NCBI GenBank assembly: GCA_002071485.1 | Contig: MWFF01000086.1 | Coordinates: forward strand, 1-34,616 | Length of the DNA stretch: 34,616 nucleotides | Direction of reading: 5' to 3' | From: Verrucomicrobia bacterium ADurb.Bin006 | GTDB lineage: Bacteria; Verrucomicrobiota; Verrucomicrobiia; Limisphaerales; J093 | In this document: one piece after another, positions 1-8,719 of the stretch | How the letters are laid out: the number at the start of each line of letters is the position of its first letter | Numbering within the stretch: position 1 is the first letter of the stretch | Program-made: the position numbers and the translations under genes | The notes under the pieces: model-generated | Told to the model about the DNA's origin: nothing | The model's input: the letters and a program-made list of their open reading frames with translations, nothing else | Databases searched by the model: none

Positions 1-1
1 T

Positions 2-163
2 CTGGAGGTCACCAAGGAAGAGCTTCGGGTGACACTCCGCCCCCAGAGCTCACCGCATCGTAGCCGAGCGATCGCGGCCCTCTGCCAGCAACTCAACACA
101 CTCAACACCGCGTTCCCGGGCTCCCGCCTGCGTCTGCACTATGCCATCCAAACCCCGGCTTGA
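2..163 (+). pseudogene. C-terminal end of a possible transposase, cut by the window edge
   Basis: An open frame enters from the left edge and stops with TGA at 161-163, giving 53 residues beginning LEVTKEELRVTLRPQSSPHR and ending LHYAIQTPA. The pattern (a beta-like start, a Ser-Pro-His-Arg stretch, an Asn-Thr-Leu-Asn-Thr segment and a short C-terminus) resembles the tails of large IS-type transposases as I remember them, but no catalytic residues lie in this part. It could be a full gene extending left or a remnant. It converges on the flippase gene at 248, so it marks the far border of the polysaccharide cluster. The family assignment is tentative; the frame looks protein-coding. Confidence 0.35.
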
Positions 164-247
164 GAAGAAAAGCGGACATTTCTTGATGGCCCTATGTCAG
201 GAGTTCTGGACTCAGCACTCTCGCATTGCAGGGAAACATGACGCCGA

Positions 248-1726
248 TCACGGTGACGACTTGAACAACCGCGGCAGAGACAAGTACCATTTCCCGCCAC
301 CACACTCATGCAAAACCCGGTTCATCTGAGTCCGGCAATCCGGGAATAACGCTGTAAGCCCCGCACCACATAGAACAGCGCACACAATAGCGGTTGCGAT
401 GCCAACATGCGCGTCCAAGTCATACAGGCCAGCAAGCACTCCTGTTGCGGCCAAGCCGTTGACCAGCAGGACTGCAGCTGCTGGAATTGCGCTGAACGAC
501 CAAGGAATCGCATCGCGGTGCGACAAGCGGCGGAATGAAATCACGCACGCGATCGCCTCGCCAAGAGCGCCGGTCGCTGCGATCATCCAGAGCGATTGCC
601 GCGTGAGTGCGGCCGCCAGTGCCGGCACAAGCGCGGTAACGCGCCAAAGGTTGGAAAGCATCTGATTCTGCGAATCCGCCTTCGCCAAAGCGGCAACGGC
701 AGGAGCCATCCGAAGAATCCGGAGACTGTTGGCTGCCGCTAACCAACCGAGGACGTATCCGCTGCTAGCGTACTTGGAACCAAACATCGCCTGCATGACA
801 GCTTCCCCGCCGAGGATGAGTCCGACACCGTAAAAAGCAGAGAAGGCGCAAACAACCTGAATCACCAGCCGATACCGCCGTCGGAATTCAATAACATCGC
901 CCTGGACCCGAGCCATGAGCGGGAGCATGAGAGACGGAAACACGCGGGCGAAGATGAAACTGGGTGCCGTCGCCAGCGACCCCGCCAAGGCAAACGCAGC
1001 CAGGTCTGACATTGTGTAATACGAAGCAACGATAAACTGATCGCCATGAAACACGCCAAACATCAGAAGACCGTTCAACACAAGCGGCCATCCAAATCGG
1101 AGCATTCGGATGCCAAAGGCTCGGTGCCACCCCCACCGGTAAGGCCGCTGTGCCAGCAGGTGCGTTGCTAAAAGGGCGATAATGCCCTTCAACACAAGCA
1201 GTATTAGCACAGCCCTGTAGTCTGCCAACCAGCGCGCCAGGGGCCAGGCGACCGCAGTCATAATGGCCTGTGGCAATACGTTGCTCAGCGTCGAGGGCAC
1301 ATACCGAAAGTCACGTTCCATTCTGCAAACATCCAGATGTGTCAGCCCCTGGAAGAGTGGAAGCAAAGCGAGATACTGGAACGTCCGCACATCACCCTGA
1401 AGCCGGAATACATGCGCCAGGGGGGCGGCGGCAACGACAACCAACAGCGTACTGCACAGCCCCGCGGCAAACTGAAGAGCATGAGCGGTGGCCATGAACG
1501 GGAGCGCCGCCCCCTCCTTGTCCTGAACGAGAAAGCGCCCCATCGCCATCTTGCTCGCAAGCTCGAAGACCGTCAGGACCATCGAAAACGTCGCCGCAAC
1601 ACCCAGATCCGCTCGACTCAACAATCGCGCCAGGATGATGTTCCGAACGAACGAAAGGCCGTAAACGGCACACTCGCCAACGCCCAGCACGACACTGCCA
1701 TGGAAAATGGAGCGCCTAAGACTCAT
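248..1726 (-). CDS. Wzx-type polysaccharide flippase (oligosaccharide flippase family)
   Basis: This 492-residue integral membrane protein is hydrophobic throughout, with about 12-14 predicted transmembrane segments. The N-terminus (SVVLGVGECAVYGLSFVRNI followed by ILARLLSRADLG) is typical of the MOP superfamily polysaccharide flippases (Wzx/RfbX/MviN-like). The family moves undecaprenyl-diphosphate-linked repeat units from the cytoplasmic to the periplasmic face of the inner membrane. Length matches the family (about 420-500). It is the last gene of the leftward cluster; more than 550 bases and a transposase remnant separate it from the beta-helix gene upstream, so it may have its own promoter. 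The ATG at 1724-1726 was used; I saw no strong ribosome binding site. Substrate cannot be read from the sequence. Confidence 0.88.
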   Translation of the reverse strand: MSLRRSIFHGSVVLGVGECAVYGLSFVRNIILARLLSRADLGVAATFSMVLTVFELASKMAMGRFLVQDKEGAALPFMATAHALQFAAGLCSTLLVVVAAAPLAHVFRLQGDVRTFQYLALLPLFQGLTHLDVCRMERDFRYVPSTLSNVLPQAIMTAVAWPLARWLADYRAVLILLVLKGIIALLATHLLAQRPYRWGWHRAFGIRMLRFGWPLVLNGLLMFGVFHGDQFIVASYYTMSDLAAFALAGSLATAPSFIFARVFPSLMLPLMARVQGDVIEFRRRYRLVIQVVCAFSAFYGVGLILGGEAVMQAMFGSKYASSGYVLGWLAAANSLRILRMAPAVAALAKADSQNQMLSNLWRVTALVPALAAALTRQSLWMIAATGALGEAIACVISFRRLSHRDAIPWSFSAIPAAAVLLVNGLAATGVLAGLYDLDAHVGIATAIVCAVLCGAGLTALFPDCRTQMNRVLHECGGGKWYLSLPRLFKSSP

Positions 1727-2284
1727 GCTGGTTCATCGATCGCAGGCACCGCCCCGAATCTGATCCGGGCTGGTTGGCAAAACCGCGCTTATATGGGCTT
1801 CAGAAGCGAAGCGGCGATTGATCCGGGAGCCTCTTCATCCCGACAGCGTGTTGCTATCCTCAGGCTCTTCGGCATCGCCCGGTTGTGCTTTCTGGCCCGC
1901 GACGTTGCTCACCTCGGAGTTGTCGGCTTCGCGGTGGCCATAGCCCCTTCAAACATCCAGGCGAGAAGTAGCTTCCGAAAGAGAATCTCGAGGGCATGAG
2001 GCACGCTGTTGCGTTGCTCAGCAATGCGCCTCTGTCGGGAGACACGAGAAGCATGCAGCCCTACTGAGCGTGCCTCAGTCCTTGCTCCACGCAACCCTTG
2101 CCGCCTTGAGGGCGGCAGACCAGTTCAACTTGCCGAGCCCGCATATTTCACACCTCAACACCGCATAAGGCGGTCTGACTACAGATCTCTTGACATAGCT
2201 CCCATCGTTCACGGCGTTTTCGCCCATAGTTTGCATTCTGGCTATGCAATCGACTCTTGTGCTTCCTTGACGAATCTTCTTCGA
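1727..2284. other. Intergenic region upstream of the flippase gene
   Basis: About 560 bases without a convincing gene. Short frames exist on both strands, but none has a recognisable domain. The stretch lies between the flippase start and a truncated transposase, so it probably holds the flippase promoter and DNA left by the insertion event. I saw no clear terminal inverted repeat of an insertion sequence. Confidence 0.5.
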
Positions 2285-2647
2285 ATGCGTGACTATCCGA
2301 AGACGGTTATCGAATTCCGCGAGCGCCTCGCTACAGAGGAAGCCTGTCGAGTATACCTGGCATCCCTGCGTTGGCCAGAAGGGTTTGTCTGTCCGCAATG
2401 CAGTGGACGCCGTGCCTGGGCAATGCAGCGCGCTCTGCGTTGGCGTCGAGACTGTGGGTATCAAAGCTCCGTCACCGCGCGTACTCTCTTCCAGGATACG
2501 CATAAGCCCTTACGCCTTTGCTTCGTGGCCATGTGGTACGTGACCAATCAGAAGTCGGGAGTGAGTGCTCTGGGACTGCAGAGAGTGCTGGGACTAGGCA
2601 GCTACCATATCGCTTGGAGTCTTAAGGAACAACATGCAGATTCTTGA
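2285..2647 (+). pseudogene. Truncated IS1595-family (ISXO2-like) transposase, N-terminal zinc-ribbon part
   Basis: From the ATG at 2285 the frame reads MRDYPKTVIEFRERLATEEA, then a zinc-ribbon-like segment. CPQC is visible, but the second half of the ribbon keeps a single Cys (RRDCGYQ, where CxxC is expected). It continues SSVTARTLFQDTHKPLR and FVAMWYVTNQKSGVSALGLQ. This is the typical N-terminal order of IS1595-family transposases, which cut and paste DNA through a downstream DDE/DDN domain. Homology ends just after the GLGSYHIAW motif at about 2617; the remaining nine codons are unrelated and the catalytic domain is absent. The frame can be extended to 2009 but that part shows no homology I recognise. 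It is a dead remnant whose end overlaps the 3' end of the convergent beta-helix gene. Confidence 0.75.
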
Positions 2648-4001
2648 CATCCCACACATGCTCATATGCGCCGCAATCCCATCTGCCGTCCTTACCTCGA
2701 ATGACTCCTCGCAGGTCGACTGCATAGGGCGTTGGCAGTGCGAGCCCTGGCCCAGTGCCTGCCACCAGGCTGAAATCGCCGCCCGCAAAGTCCCTGAATA
2801 TTCCGGTAGTGAGACCGCAAGAACCATGTGCTTCACCGAAGACACTGGTGCCGGAATAGGCATTGTAGTCATGCGCGGTTCCGTCATCGTAACTCAACCT
2901 GGTTCCAATCGTTCCTGCGCAGAAATACAGATTATTGTAGGAAACGTTGTTCGTTCCGGCGCTGCCGACCATGTTGCCGAGACGGAAACTGTTGCCTCCT
3001 GTAGAGGGCAAAATCACAGTATTGTTATAGTAGAGACAGTTGCTGTGCGTCTCTCTCGTCCAACTCGTGATAGCCCCGTTACCAACGTAGCCGCCCGCCT
3101 GACCAGTATTTGGATAACGGGACGTCCAGTAGATCAGGTTGCCATAGAAGGCGCACCCAGTTGCATTCCCAACCACAATGACCCCTGTTCCCTCAATATC
3201 CTCCCAGATGTTGTGCCGAAATACGCAATTTGCGGTTCCCATCCCATAGAGACTCACGCCCTCGCTGTGCTGTGAAGGGTGGCTTTCGTTTCTCGCAATG
3301 AAGCAATGCTCGACCAGCAGATTGCTCAATCCGCGGAGCAGGAAGGGGCAGCGCCCATTGTCGCGAATGCACAAGTAGCGGAACGAAAGCGCAGATTGCC
3401 CGGATGTCGCGTAAATTCCGTCGTCGGATGGGCTCGCGGCATCGTCAGGCCCGTTTCCAATGAACTCGGCGTATTGGATCGTGACATGATCGCCGGAAAT
3501 GGAAGCGCCTTTTCCTGCAGAGGGTGGATCCACGACGAAGCCATAGCCGTTCGTCCAAGAGGCCCTCTCCTGGCCGTCTATCAACCAGTAGTCGGTGGTC
3601 ACGGTGATGCCACCCCACGTCGCGCTGCCATCACCGTAAGAATCGATCCACCCCACATCCGTCCCGTGATCGGTGCGTGTGGCCTTCCTAATGATGATCA
3701 GGTTCGTCCCGTTCACAGGGGTATTAAACCTGTGTGCCCCGTAATCCCCATCGGCCACATAGTAAGTGCTGCCCCGCAGGAGCGTGCTGGGCAGGTTGCT
3801 ATACGCATTCACCCAGTCCATCCCACTTGCCGACCCAGCCGCGCCTGATCGCACATAGAAATTTGCGGCCTCTGCGTTCGTGAGAGCCAGAAGAGCCAGG
3901 GCCAGGACGCGTGCGGCATGGCCGACACACCCCATGGTCCGAAAGCCGCGGCTGAAAGCCTGCCCGGGACGCAGTCCAGCGCTTACGCCAATTCTGATCA
4001 T
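2622..4001 (-). CDS. Secreted right-handed parallel beta-helix protein
   Basis: A protein of about 459 residues with an N-terminal signal peptide (basic start, hydrophobic VLALALLALT, likely cleavage after AEA, mature start near NFYVRSG). The body has the Asn/Gly-rich, roughly 22-25-residue periodicity of pectate-lyase-like beta-helices (NLLVEHCFIARNES, NCVFRHNIWEDIEGTG, CAFYGNLIY, SYNNLYFCAG). The C-terminal motif (GRWDCGAYEH) resembles the end of choice-of-anchor Q proteins. In polysaccharide clusters such proteins are often lyases, epimerases or binding proteins; no catalytic residues can be fixed here. The start at 4001 is preferred over 3935 because AAAAGG lies upstream. The last codons overlap a transposase remnant, so the natural terminus may have been trimmed slightly. 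Confidence 0.8.
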   Translation of the reverse strand: MIRIGVSAGLRPGQAFSRGFRTMGCVGHAARVLALALLALTNAEAANFYVRSGAAGSASGMDWVNAYSNLPSTLLRGSTYYVADGDYGAHRFNTPVNGTNLIIIRKATRTDHGTDVGWIDSYGDGSATWGGITVTTDYWLIDGQERASWTNGYGFVVDPPSAGKGASISGDHVTIQYAEFIGNGPDDAASPSDDGIYATSGQSALSFRYLCIRDNGRCPFLLRGLSNLLVEHCFIARNESHPSQHSEGVSLYGMGTANCVFRHNIWEDIEGTGVIVVGNATGCAFYGNLIYWTSRYPNTGQAGGYVGNGAITSWTRETHSNCLYYNNTVILPSTGGNSFRLGNMVGSAGTNNVSYNNLYFCAGTIGTRLSYDDGTAHDYNAYSGTSVFGEAHGSCGLTTGIFRDFAGGDFSLVAGTGPGLALPTPYAVDLRGVIRGKDGRWDCGAYEHVWDVKNLHVVP

Positions 4002-4294
4002 GCCAACCTTTTGGCAGAATCTGCGTTGGCTGGCAACGAAATAAACGCGACAGAATGCGCCGGCTGGCCAGTGCCTGATCGGCGAGACGAGCCCCGCCTT
4101 TCTGTGGGGATGAACTGCCCAAGACCCACAGCCCAACCGGGATTGTCTACCAACGCGGCTGTGAAACCGGGAACTGCCATCAGCCCAACGGAGGATCCCA
4201 CCACATGCCGGCTCGGAGCCAGCTGCTGGTCGTGCATCATGCTGCGCATCTGAAACTCCTGCCCCCCCGCGCCCCCAACAACGCACTCGGGCAT
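3998..4294 (-). CDS. Possible small protein of unknown function
   Basis: A 98-residue frame fits the gap between the ligase gene (stop 4316) and the beta-helix gene, with its TGA overlapping the beta-helix ATG as ATGA (3998-4001). That arrangement is what translational coupling would look like. Against it, the composition is low-information, there is no domain or membrane segment, and no ribosome binding site precedes 4294. If it is not a gene, the 314 bases here are simply the leader of the beta-helix gene. Confidence 0.22.
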   Translation of the reverse strand: MPECVVGGAGGQEFQMRSMMHDQQLAPSRHVVGSSVGLMAVPGFTAALVDNPGWAVGLGQFIPTERRGSSRRSGTGQPAHSVAFISLPANADSAKRLA

Positions 4295-4315
4295 AGATTC
4301 ATCGTACCCAACCGC

Positions 4316-5761
4316 TCATATACTCCACCGCCAGGACCCGAAGACAATCGATCGTCCAACCCGCCATGCCGTTGTCCCGAAACCAAGTGCATTTCGGCGT
4401 ACAGTCCACAAAAGCCCTCTTTCTGCCACACTCCCGTCAACATCCACCTTCTCGGATTCGCCGAGCCAGACGTGCGCTTCGGACTCAGCAGCCGAGCCCT
4501 GTGCTTCGGCCAAGCTGAACAGTCCATGGACCGACCCCACCACGGCCAGCGTGACGTACAGGTAAATGACCGACTGATCAAAGTATGAGACCGAAATGCA
4601 AGTCACCGCGTGCGTGTACAATGACACTCCCAAACTCCACATGAACAACCTCTCACCACCGACGCCCTCAACATGCCAGCGCACAATGTCTCCAACGTAC
4701 TTGAACGCTACTGCAAATATGCCGACAAGCAGACACATCAGCGGCAGTCCCCCGATCACTCCCATCCTGATGTAGTAGTTCGTGATGTCACAATGGTCTT
4801 CACTCCACAGCACACCATGTGGCATCCAGTGGCGTGTATAGTCAGTCCCGGCAAACCACCACTCATTCACATGTTCAATGGAGGACCGGATCAATTCCGC
4901 CCTGTGCCATCCCGTGCTGCCACCGGTCAAATCGATGCGCGCAATGAGAAAATAGGCCGGCGCCTTCATCACGATGTCGAGCATCACGTAACCCAGTGCC
5001 ATCAGTATCCACAACTGTCGCGTCCGATGCCGCCAGCGGTACCAAAGGAGGCCCATGAGCGCGATACCGACACTGACCAACGGCCCGCTGGAGTTGCAGC
5101 AAATGACAATGACCGCCGACGCCACTGCTCCCACAATCCCGAAGACCGGGTGACGATGCCTGAGGCCGATCATGACAGGGAGCATCGCGGCTCCAGCAAC
5201 GCCAGCGAGAATCGGATGTGCAAACGGGCCCTGAGCGCGCACCTCTTCGCCCCGAACGGCCGCCATCTCCGGCACTCCGCCGAGCACAGCAAACAGATTT
5301 TGCCCGGTCACCCGCTCAAGGCACATTTCCAGCGCCAATGGAACAAGAAGCACCGCTGTCAACTGAAAGATCTTCACAGCGTCCTCAACTCCCCGGCAAA
5401 GGCACCGCATCAGAAAATAGACGGCAAACGCGGTGTATACCAACCCCAACCTGAAAACGAACGCCTCGCCCTTTGGCTCATGAAATGCGCTCGAGAACAA
5501 CGCCCATGCCCCCCAGACCATGATCATCTTGTCGAGCGCGTTCACGCCACCCGCGATATCCTCACGGCGGATCAAGACACGGACAACGCCGATCAAGCCT
5601 AGAATGCGGATAACCGTGAAGCTCAGCGGTCCGACGTCAATCTGCTGCCCGAGGGTCATATACGACGCGCCTGCGAGCAACGAGAGAGCGGCCCAATGAC
5701 GCGGCAGCATCAATAGGGCTATTGCGCTAACCGATACGAACAGAGCACCCGCGTTAGTCAT
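4316..5761 (-). CDS. O-antigen ligase / polymerase family membrane protein (Wzy or WaaL-like)
   Basis: A 481-residue polytopic membrane protein with about 10-12 hydrophobic segments and one large hydrophilic loop near residues 275-330 (GWHRAELIRSSIEHV, then NEWWFAGTDYTRHW). This is the usual layout of the O-antigen ligase/Wzy superfamily, where the big periplasmic loop carries substrate-contacting residues. Such proteins polymerise undecaprenyl-linked repeat units (Wzy) or transfer glycans to an acceptor (WaaL); sequence alone does not separate these. In a cluster with flippase and chain-length protein, the polymerase role is more likely. The C-terminal approximately 50 residues are hydrophilic and unusual. 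It starts 18 bases after the GT2 gene, consistent with an operon. Confidence 0.82.
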   Translation of the reverse strand: MTNAGALFVSVSAIALLMLPRHWAALSLLAGASYMTLGQQIDVGPLSFTVIRILGLIGVVRVLIRREDIAGGVNALDKMIMVWGAWALFSSAFHEPKGEAFVFRLGLVYTAFAVYFLMRCLCRGVEDAVKIFQLTAVLLVPLALEMCLERVTGQNLFAVLGGVPEMAAVRGEEVRAQGPFAHPILAGVAGAAMLPVMIGLRHRHPVFGIVGAVASAVIVICCNSSGPLVSVGIALMGLLWYRWRHRTRQLWILMALGYVMLDIVMKAPAYFLIARIDLTGGSTGWHRAELIRSSIEHVNEWWFAGTDYTRHWMPHGVLWSEDHCDITNYYIRMGVIGGLPLMCLLVGIFAVAFKYVGDIVRWHVEGVGGERLFMWSLGVSLYTHAVTCISVSYFDQSVIYLYVTLAVVGSVHGLFSLAEAQGSAAESEAHVWLGESEKVDVDGSVAERGLLWTVRRNALGFGTTAWRVGRSIVFGSWRWSI

Positions 5762-5779
5762 TTGCGCCCAAACCGCTTT

Positions 5780-6760
5780 TCATGAACATGCCGTTCGACC
5801 GTTGTTGCAGGTGGGCGGATGCATCCGACACTTCCCGAGGGACCACATCAGGACAAACCACCACTTGCTGACGGTGGAACGAACGCTGTCATGCCACCGT
5901 GAGAACCAAACAGCATAGACCGCTAGCACCAGCAGGATGCGCGCCAATGCGGACACACCTTGCAGCACGCGGTACTGCAACGCCGTCCATCGGCCATGGT
6001 TCAACATCATGTAGGTCTCAGCCGAGATGCGGGCCATGATTGTGCCATACTGATCCGCCTGTGTCCGCGAACTACCACCCCCGTGGTGCACAACGACCGC
6101 AGCCGGCGCGTGGTATACCTTCAGCCCCAATCTCGCGACACGCATGCACAGATCCATGTCCTCCCCATACATGAAGTACCTCGGATCAAAGCCCTTCAGT
6201 CTCTTGAAAACGCTCGCGCGCAGCGCCATGCACGCGCCACTGACGGCTTCCACCGCTACTGGCGATGTGGCGTGCCGGGCACCCTGCATTCCCCACAGAC
6301 GCGAGTTCACAAAGAGACCGCTCAGGCACTCGAACGCCAAGGCGCGATTCCAGGGTGTTGGTAGAGCCCTGACACAGCATGTCTGAAGAGATCCATCGCT
6401 GTTCAGAAGGCGTGCTCCAACAACGCCTGCATCCGCACTTCCCCGCAGCGCCGCGACCAGTAAATCGAGCGCACCCGCCCGAACCTCAGTGTCTGGATTC
6501 AAGAGCACCAACACAGGGGCACGTGCGACATCAGCCGCAAGGTTATTGCACTGCCCAAAACCGATGTTCTCGATGCTCTGAACGAACCGCACCTTTGGAA
6601 AACGCTCGGCGAGCATTTCGCCACAACCGTCAAATGAACCTCCGTCAACGACGATGATCTCCCATGAAACGCTCGGGGGGTTCATGAAAATCGACTCCAG
6701 ACAGGCGCGCAAATACTCTCGTGACCGCCAATTGACGATGATAATGGACACCTCGATCAT
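5780..6760 (-). CDS. Glycosyltransferase family 2 (rhamnosyltransferase-like)
   Basis: A GT-A fold glycosyltransferase of 326 residues. Visible motifs in order: N-terminal nucleotide-binding strand VSIIIVNWRSREYLRACLES, VVDGGSFDG, NIGFGQCNN, a DxD-like LLNPDTEV, acceptor-side SGACMALRASVF, and YFMYGEDMDLCMR with the conserved ED pair. This pattern is typical of WbbL/rhamnosyltransferase-like enzymes that add a sugar to the lipid-linked repeat unit at the inner membrane. The C-terminus carries a hydrophobic segment (LARILLVLAVYAVWF) that may anchor it. The start at 6760 is supported by an ATGA overlap with the upstream amidotransferase stop; the longer frame to 6817 adds unrelated residues. 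Donor and acceptor are unknown. Confidence 0.87.
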   Translation of the reverse strand: MIEVSIIIVNWRSREYLRACLESIFMNPPSVSWEIIVVDGGSFDGCGEMLAERFPKVRFVQSIENIGFGQCNNLAADVARAPVLVLLNPDTEVRAGALDLLVAALRGSADAGVVGARLLNSDGSLQTCCVRALPTPWNRALAFECLSGLFVNSRLWGMQGARHATSPVAVEAVSGACMALRASVFKRLKGFDPRYFMYGEDMDLCMRVARLGLKVYHAPAAVVVHHGGGSSRTQADQYGTIMARISAETYMMLNHGRWTALQYRVLQGVSALARILLVLAVYAVWFSRWHDSVRSTVSKWWFVLMWSLGKCRMHPPTCNNGRTACS

Positions 6761-8667
6761 AACGACATCGCATTGGTCGCAGTCGTTCCGCCAGGCCTGA
6801 GAAAGGCTCGATGCCACAACTCCAGGGACAGCAGAAGGTAAATGTGCCTTGTGAAGTTGTCCTGTCCGGAGCGGTCCCGCTCCAACATATGCCGCACGAC
6901 GCTCATGTCACAGTACTCTCTTAGAATCGAGTCTGCGCTGAGGAGGCAATCATCCACCACAGGTCTCATAGACGTTCGCATCCAGCTCGCGATCGGCAGT
7001 GTAAAGCCTTTCTTTTTTCGATTGATGGTCGCCCTTGGAACCCACGTTTGCAGTGCGCGCTTGTGAAGGTACTTTGCCGTCAGACGTTTCAACTTTAGCG
7101 CGGGGGGAAGCCGCTCGACAAACTCCACCAGCCTGTAGTCCAGGAATGGCACTCTCACCTCGAGCGAATTCGCCATCGATGTCTTGTCAGCAACCATCAA
7201 CAGGTCGTCAGGCAGGCTCGCCCGAGTGTCAATGTACAGCATTTGTGACAGCGGATCTAGGTGCCTGACGTCCAGGAACAGCTCGCCGAGACGCCCAGCC
7301 GTCGGGAGTGGTGCGGCGAGATACTTGGTCTTCAGGACCCCCTTGAAAAGTCGTTGCTTCAAATCCCCATTGAAGTAGGAATATACTTTGGCAAATCGCG
7401 CCAGAGGTTCTGGTTCGCCCAGAGCACAGGCTGCGCGTTTGAGCATCTCCAGGCGCCCCGGTATCCGTGTCATCAACGTCGCCATCATGTCCGTCACGAC
7501 GCGCGGGAGCCGGCTGTAGAACTGGAGGTATCTCACCCCGAGATACCGGTTATAGCCGGCCCATGGCTCGTCAGCGCCCTGACCTGTGAGGGCGACTTTC
7601 ACTCGGGACCTGGCCAGTTGCGCAACAAAGAAGAACGCCGCGGCGGCTTCGTGGCCGACCGGTTCCTCCAGGTCCCGCATGTAACGTCCGTAATACTGTG
7701 CATAGTCCTTTGAGGAGATCGTCTCTGTCCTGTGTTGGCAGTCGAAACGCCGAGCGATCTCGGCGGCGTCGGAGCCCTCATTCGTTCGCTCGCCATCAGT
7801 GAAGTCAATCGTGAATGCGTGAATGTCATCCGAAAGATTCTTTCTCATGAGCGCCAACAGCGCTGCCGAGTCAACACCCGAGCTCAGAAACAGACCGACC
7901 GGAACGTCGCTTCGAAGCTGCATACGAACCGCGTCCTCGAGCAGAGCCCGGTATTCCTCGACCAACACAGCTTCTCTCTCCGTGCTGTGCGCATCCGGAA
8001 CCCACTGCCAAAACCGTGTGACGCGAACGCCCTCGCGCGTGCAAAGCATATAGTGCCCTGGCGACAGCTTGTAGATGTGCCGAAACAGCGTCTTGGGTGC
8101 GGGCACGTAGCGAAACGTGAAAAGCTCGAGCAACGAGTCGAGATCAACTTCGCGGGGACAAGACGGGTGCTGGAGCAGAGCCTTGATCTCTGAAGCGAAC
8201 CGCATGGTGGTTCCGCTCTCGAAAAAGTAGAGGGGCTTAATCCCGAGATGGTCCCGCGCAATGAAAACGGTTCGATGCACGCTATCCCACAAGGCAAATG
8301 CGAACATTCCATTGAAGCGTGTGACGCACTCGGTCCCCCACTGTTCATAGGAATGAACAATCACCTCGGTGTCTGACTTGGTCCTGAATTGATGGCCGTG
8401 CGCCTCGAGTTTCCTGCGCAACTCCACGTAGTTGTACAACTCGCCGTTGAAGACAATCTGGAGGCTTCCGCCCTCGTTTGTCATTGGCTGAGCCCCCCCT
8501 TCAAGATCAATGATGCTCAGGCGCCTGTGACCGAGGCCAATCTCATTGTCAATGTGTCGGCCATGCCCATCCGGTCCTCTGTGCATGAGAGCGCCGAGCA
8601 TCGCCTCGATGTCACCGGGGACAATTGGCGCGCCTGATCGGTCAAAGACTCCCACAATTCCACACAT
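6757..8667 (-). CDS. asnB: Asparagine synthase (glutamine-hydrolysing)-type amidotransferase
   Basis: A 636-residue class II amidotransferase. The N-terminal Ntn glutaminase domain starts MCGIVGVFDRSG with nucleophile Cys2, followed by HRGPDG, GHRRLSIIDL and FNGELYNY. The C-terminal synthetase domain carries the PP-loop SSGVDSAA near residue 260 and a later DEPWAGYNRY segment. AsnB makes asparagine from aspartate, glutamine and ATP. Within sugar clusters, AsnB-like proteins are suspected of amidating uronic acids or of roles in XrtA-type exopolysaccharide synthesis. Length is at the usual upper range for AsnB (about 600-640). It sits between two GT2 genes and its stop overlaps the next start, so a glycan role is likely but is inferred. 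Confidence 0.9.
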   Translation of the reverse strand: MCGIVGVFDRSGAPIVPGDIEAMLGALMHRGPDGHGRHIDNEIGLGHRRLSIIDLEGGAQPMTNEGGSLQIVFNGELYNYVELRRKLEAHGHQFRTKSDTEVIVHSYEQWGTECVTRFNGMFAFALWDSVHRTVFIARDHLGIKPLYFFESGTTMRFASEIKALLQHPSCPREVDLDSLLELFTFRYVPAPKTLFRHIYKLSPGHYMLCTREGVRVTRFWQWVPDAHSTEREAVLVEEYRALLEDAVRMQLRSDVPVGLFLSSGVDSAALLALMRKNLSDDIHAFTIDFTDGERTNEGSDAAEIARRFDCQHRTETISSKDYAQYYGRYMRDLEEPVGHEAAAAFFFVAQLARSRVKVALTGQGADEPWAGYNRYLGVRYLQFYSRLPRVVTDMMATLMTRIPGRLEMLKRAACALGEPEPLARFAKVYSYFNGDLKQRLFKGVLKTKYLAAPLPTAGRLGELFLDVRHLDPLSQMLYIDTRASLPDDLLMVADKTSMANSLEVRVPFLDYRLVEFVERLPPALKLKRLTAKYLHKRALQTWVPRATINRKKKGFTLPIASWMRTSMRPVVDDCLLSADSILREYCDMSVVRHMLERDRSGQDNFTRHIYLLLSLELWHRAFLRPGGTTATNAMSL

Positions 8668-8719
8668 GCGCTGGACGATGCCTTTCTGGATTCGATGGCT
8701 TTTGGGGCACGCCGATCGA

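Noticed and set aside
1860..2094. Short minus-strand frames between the flippase and the transposase remnant
   Set aside because: They have no domain, no ribosome binding site and no link to neighbours; they are probably chance frames.
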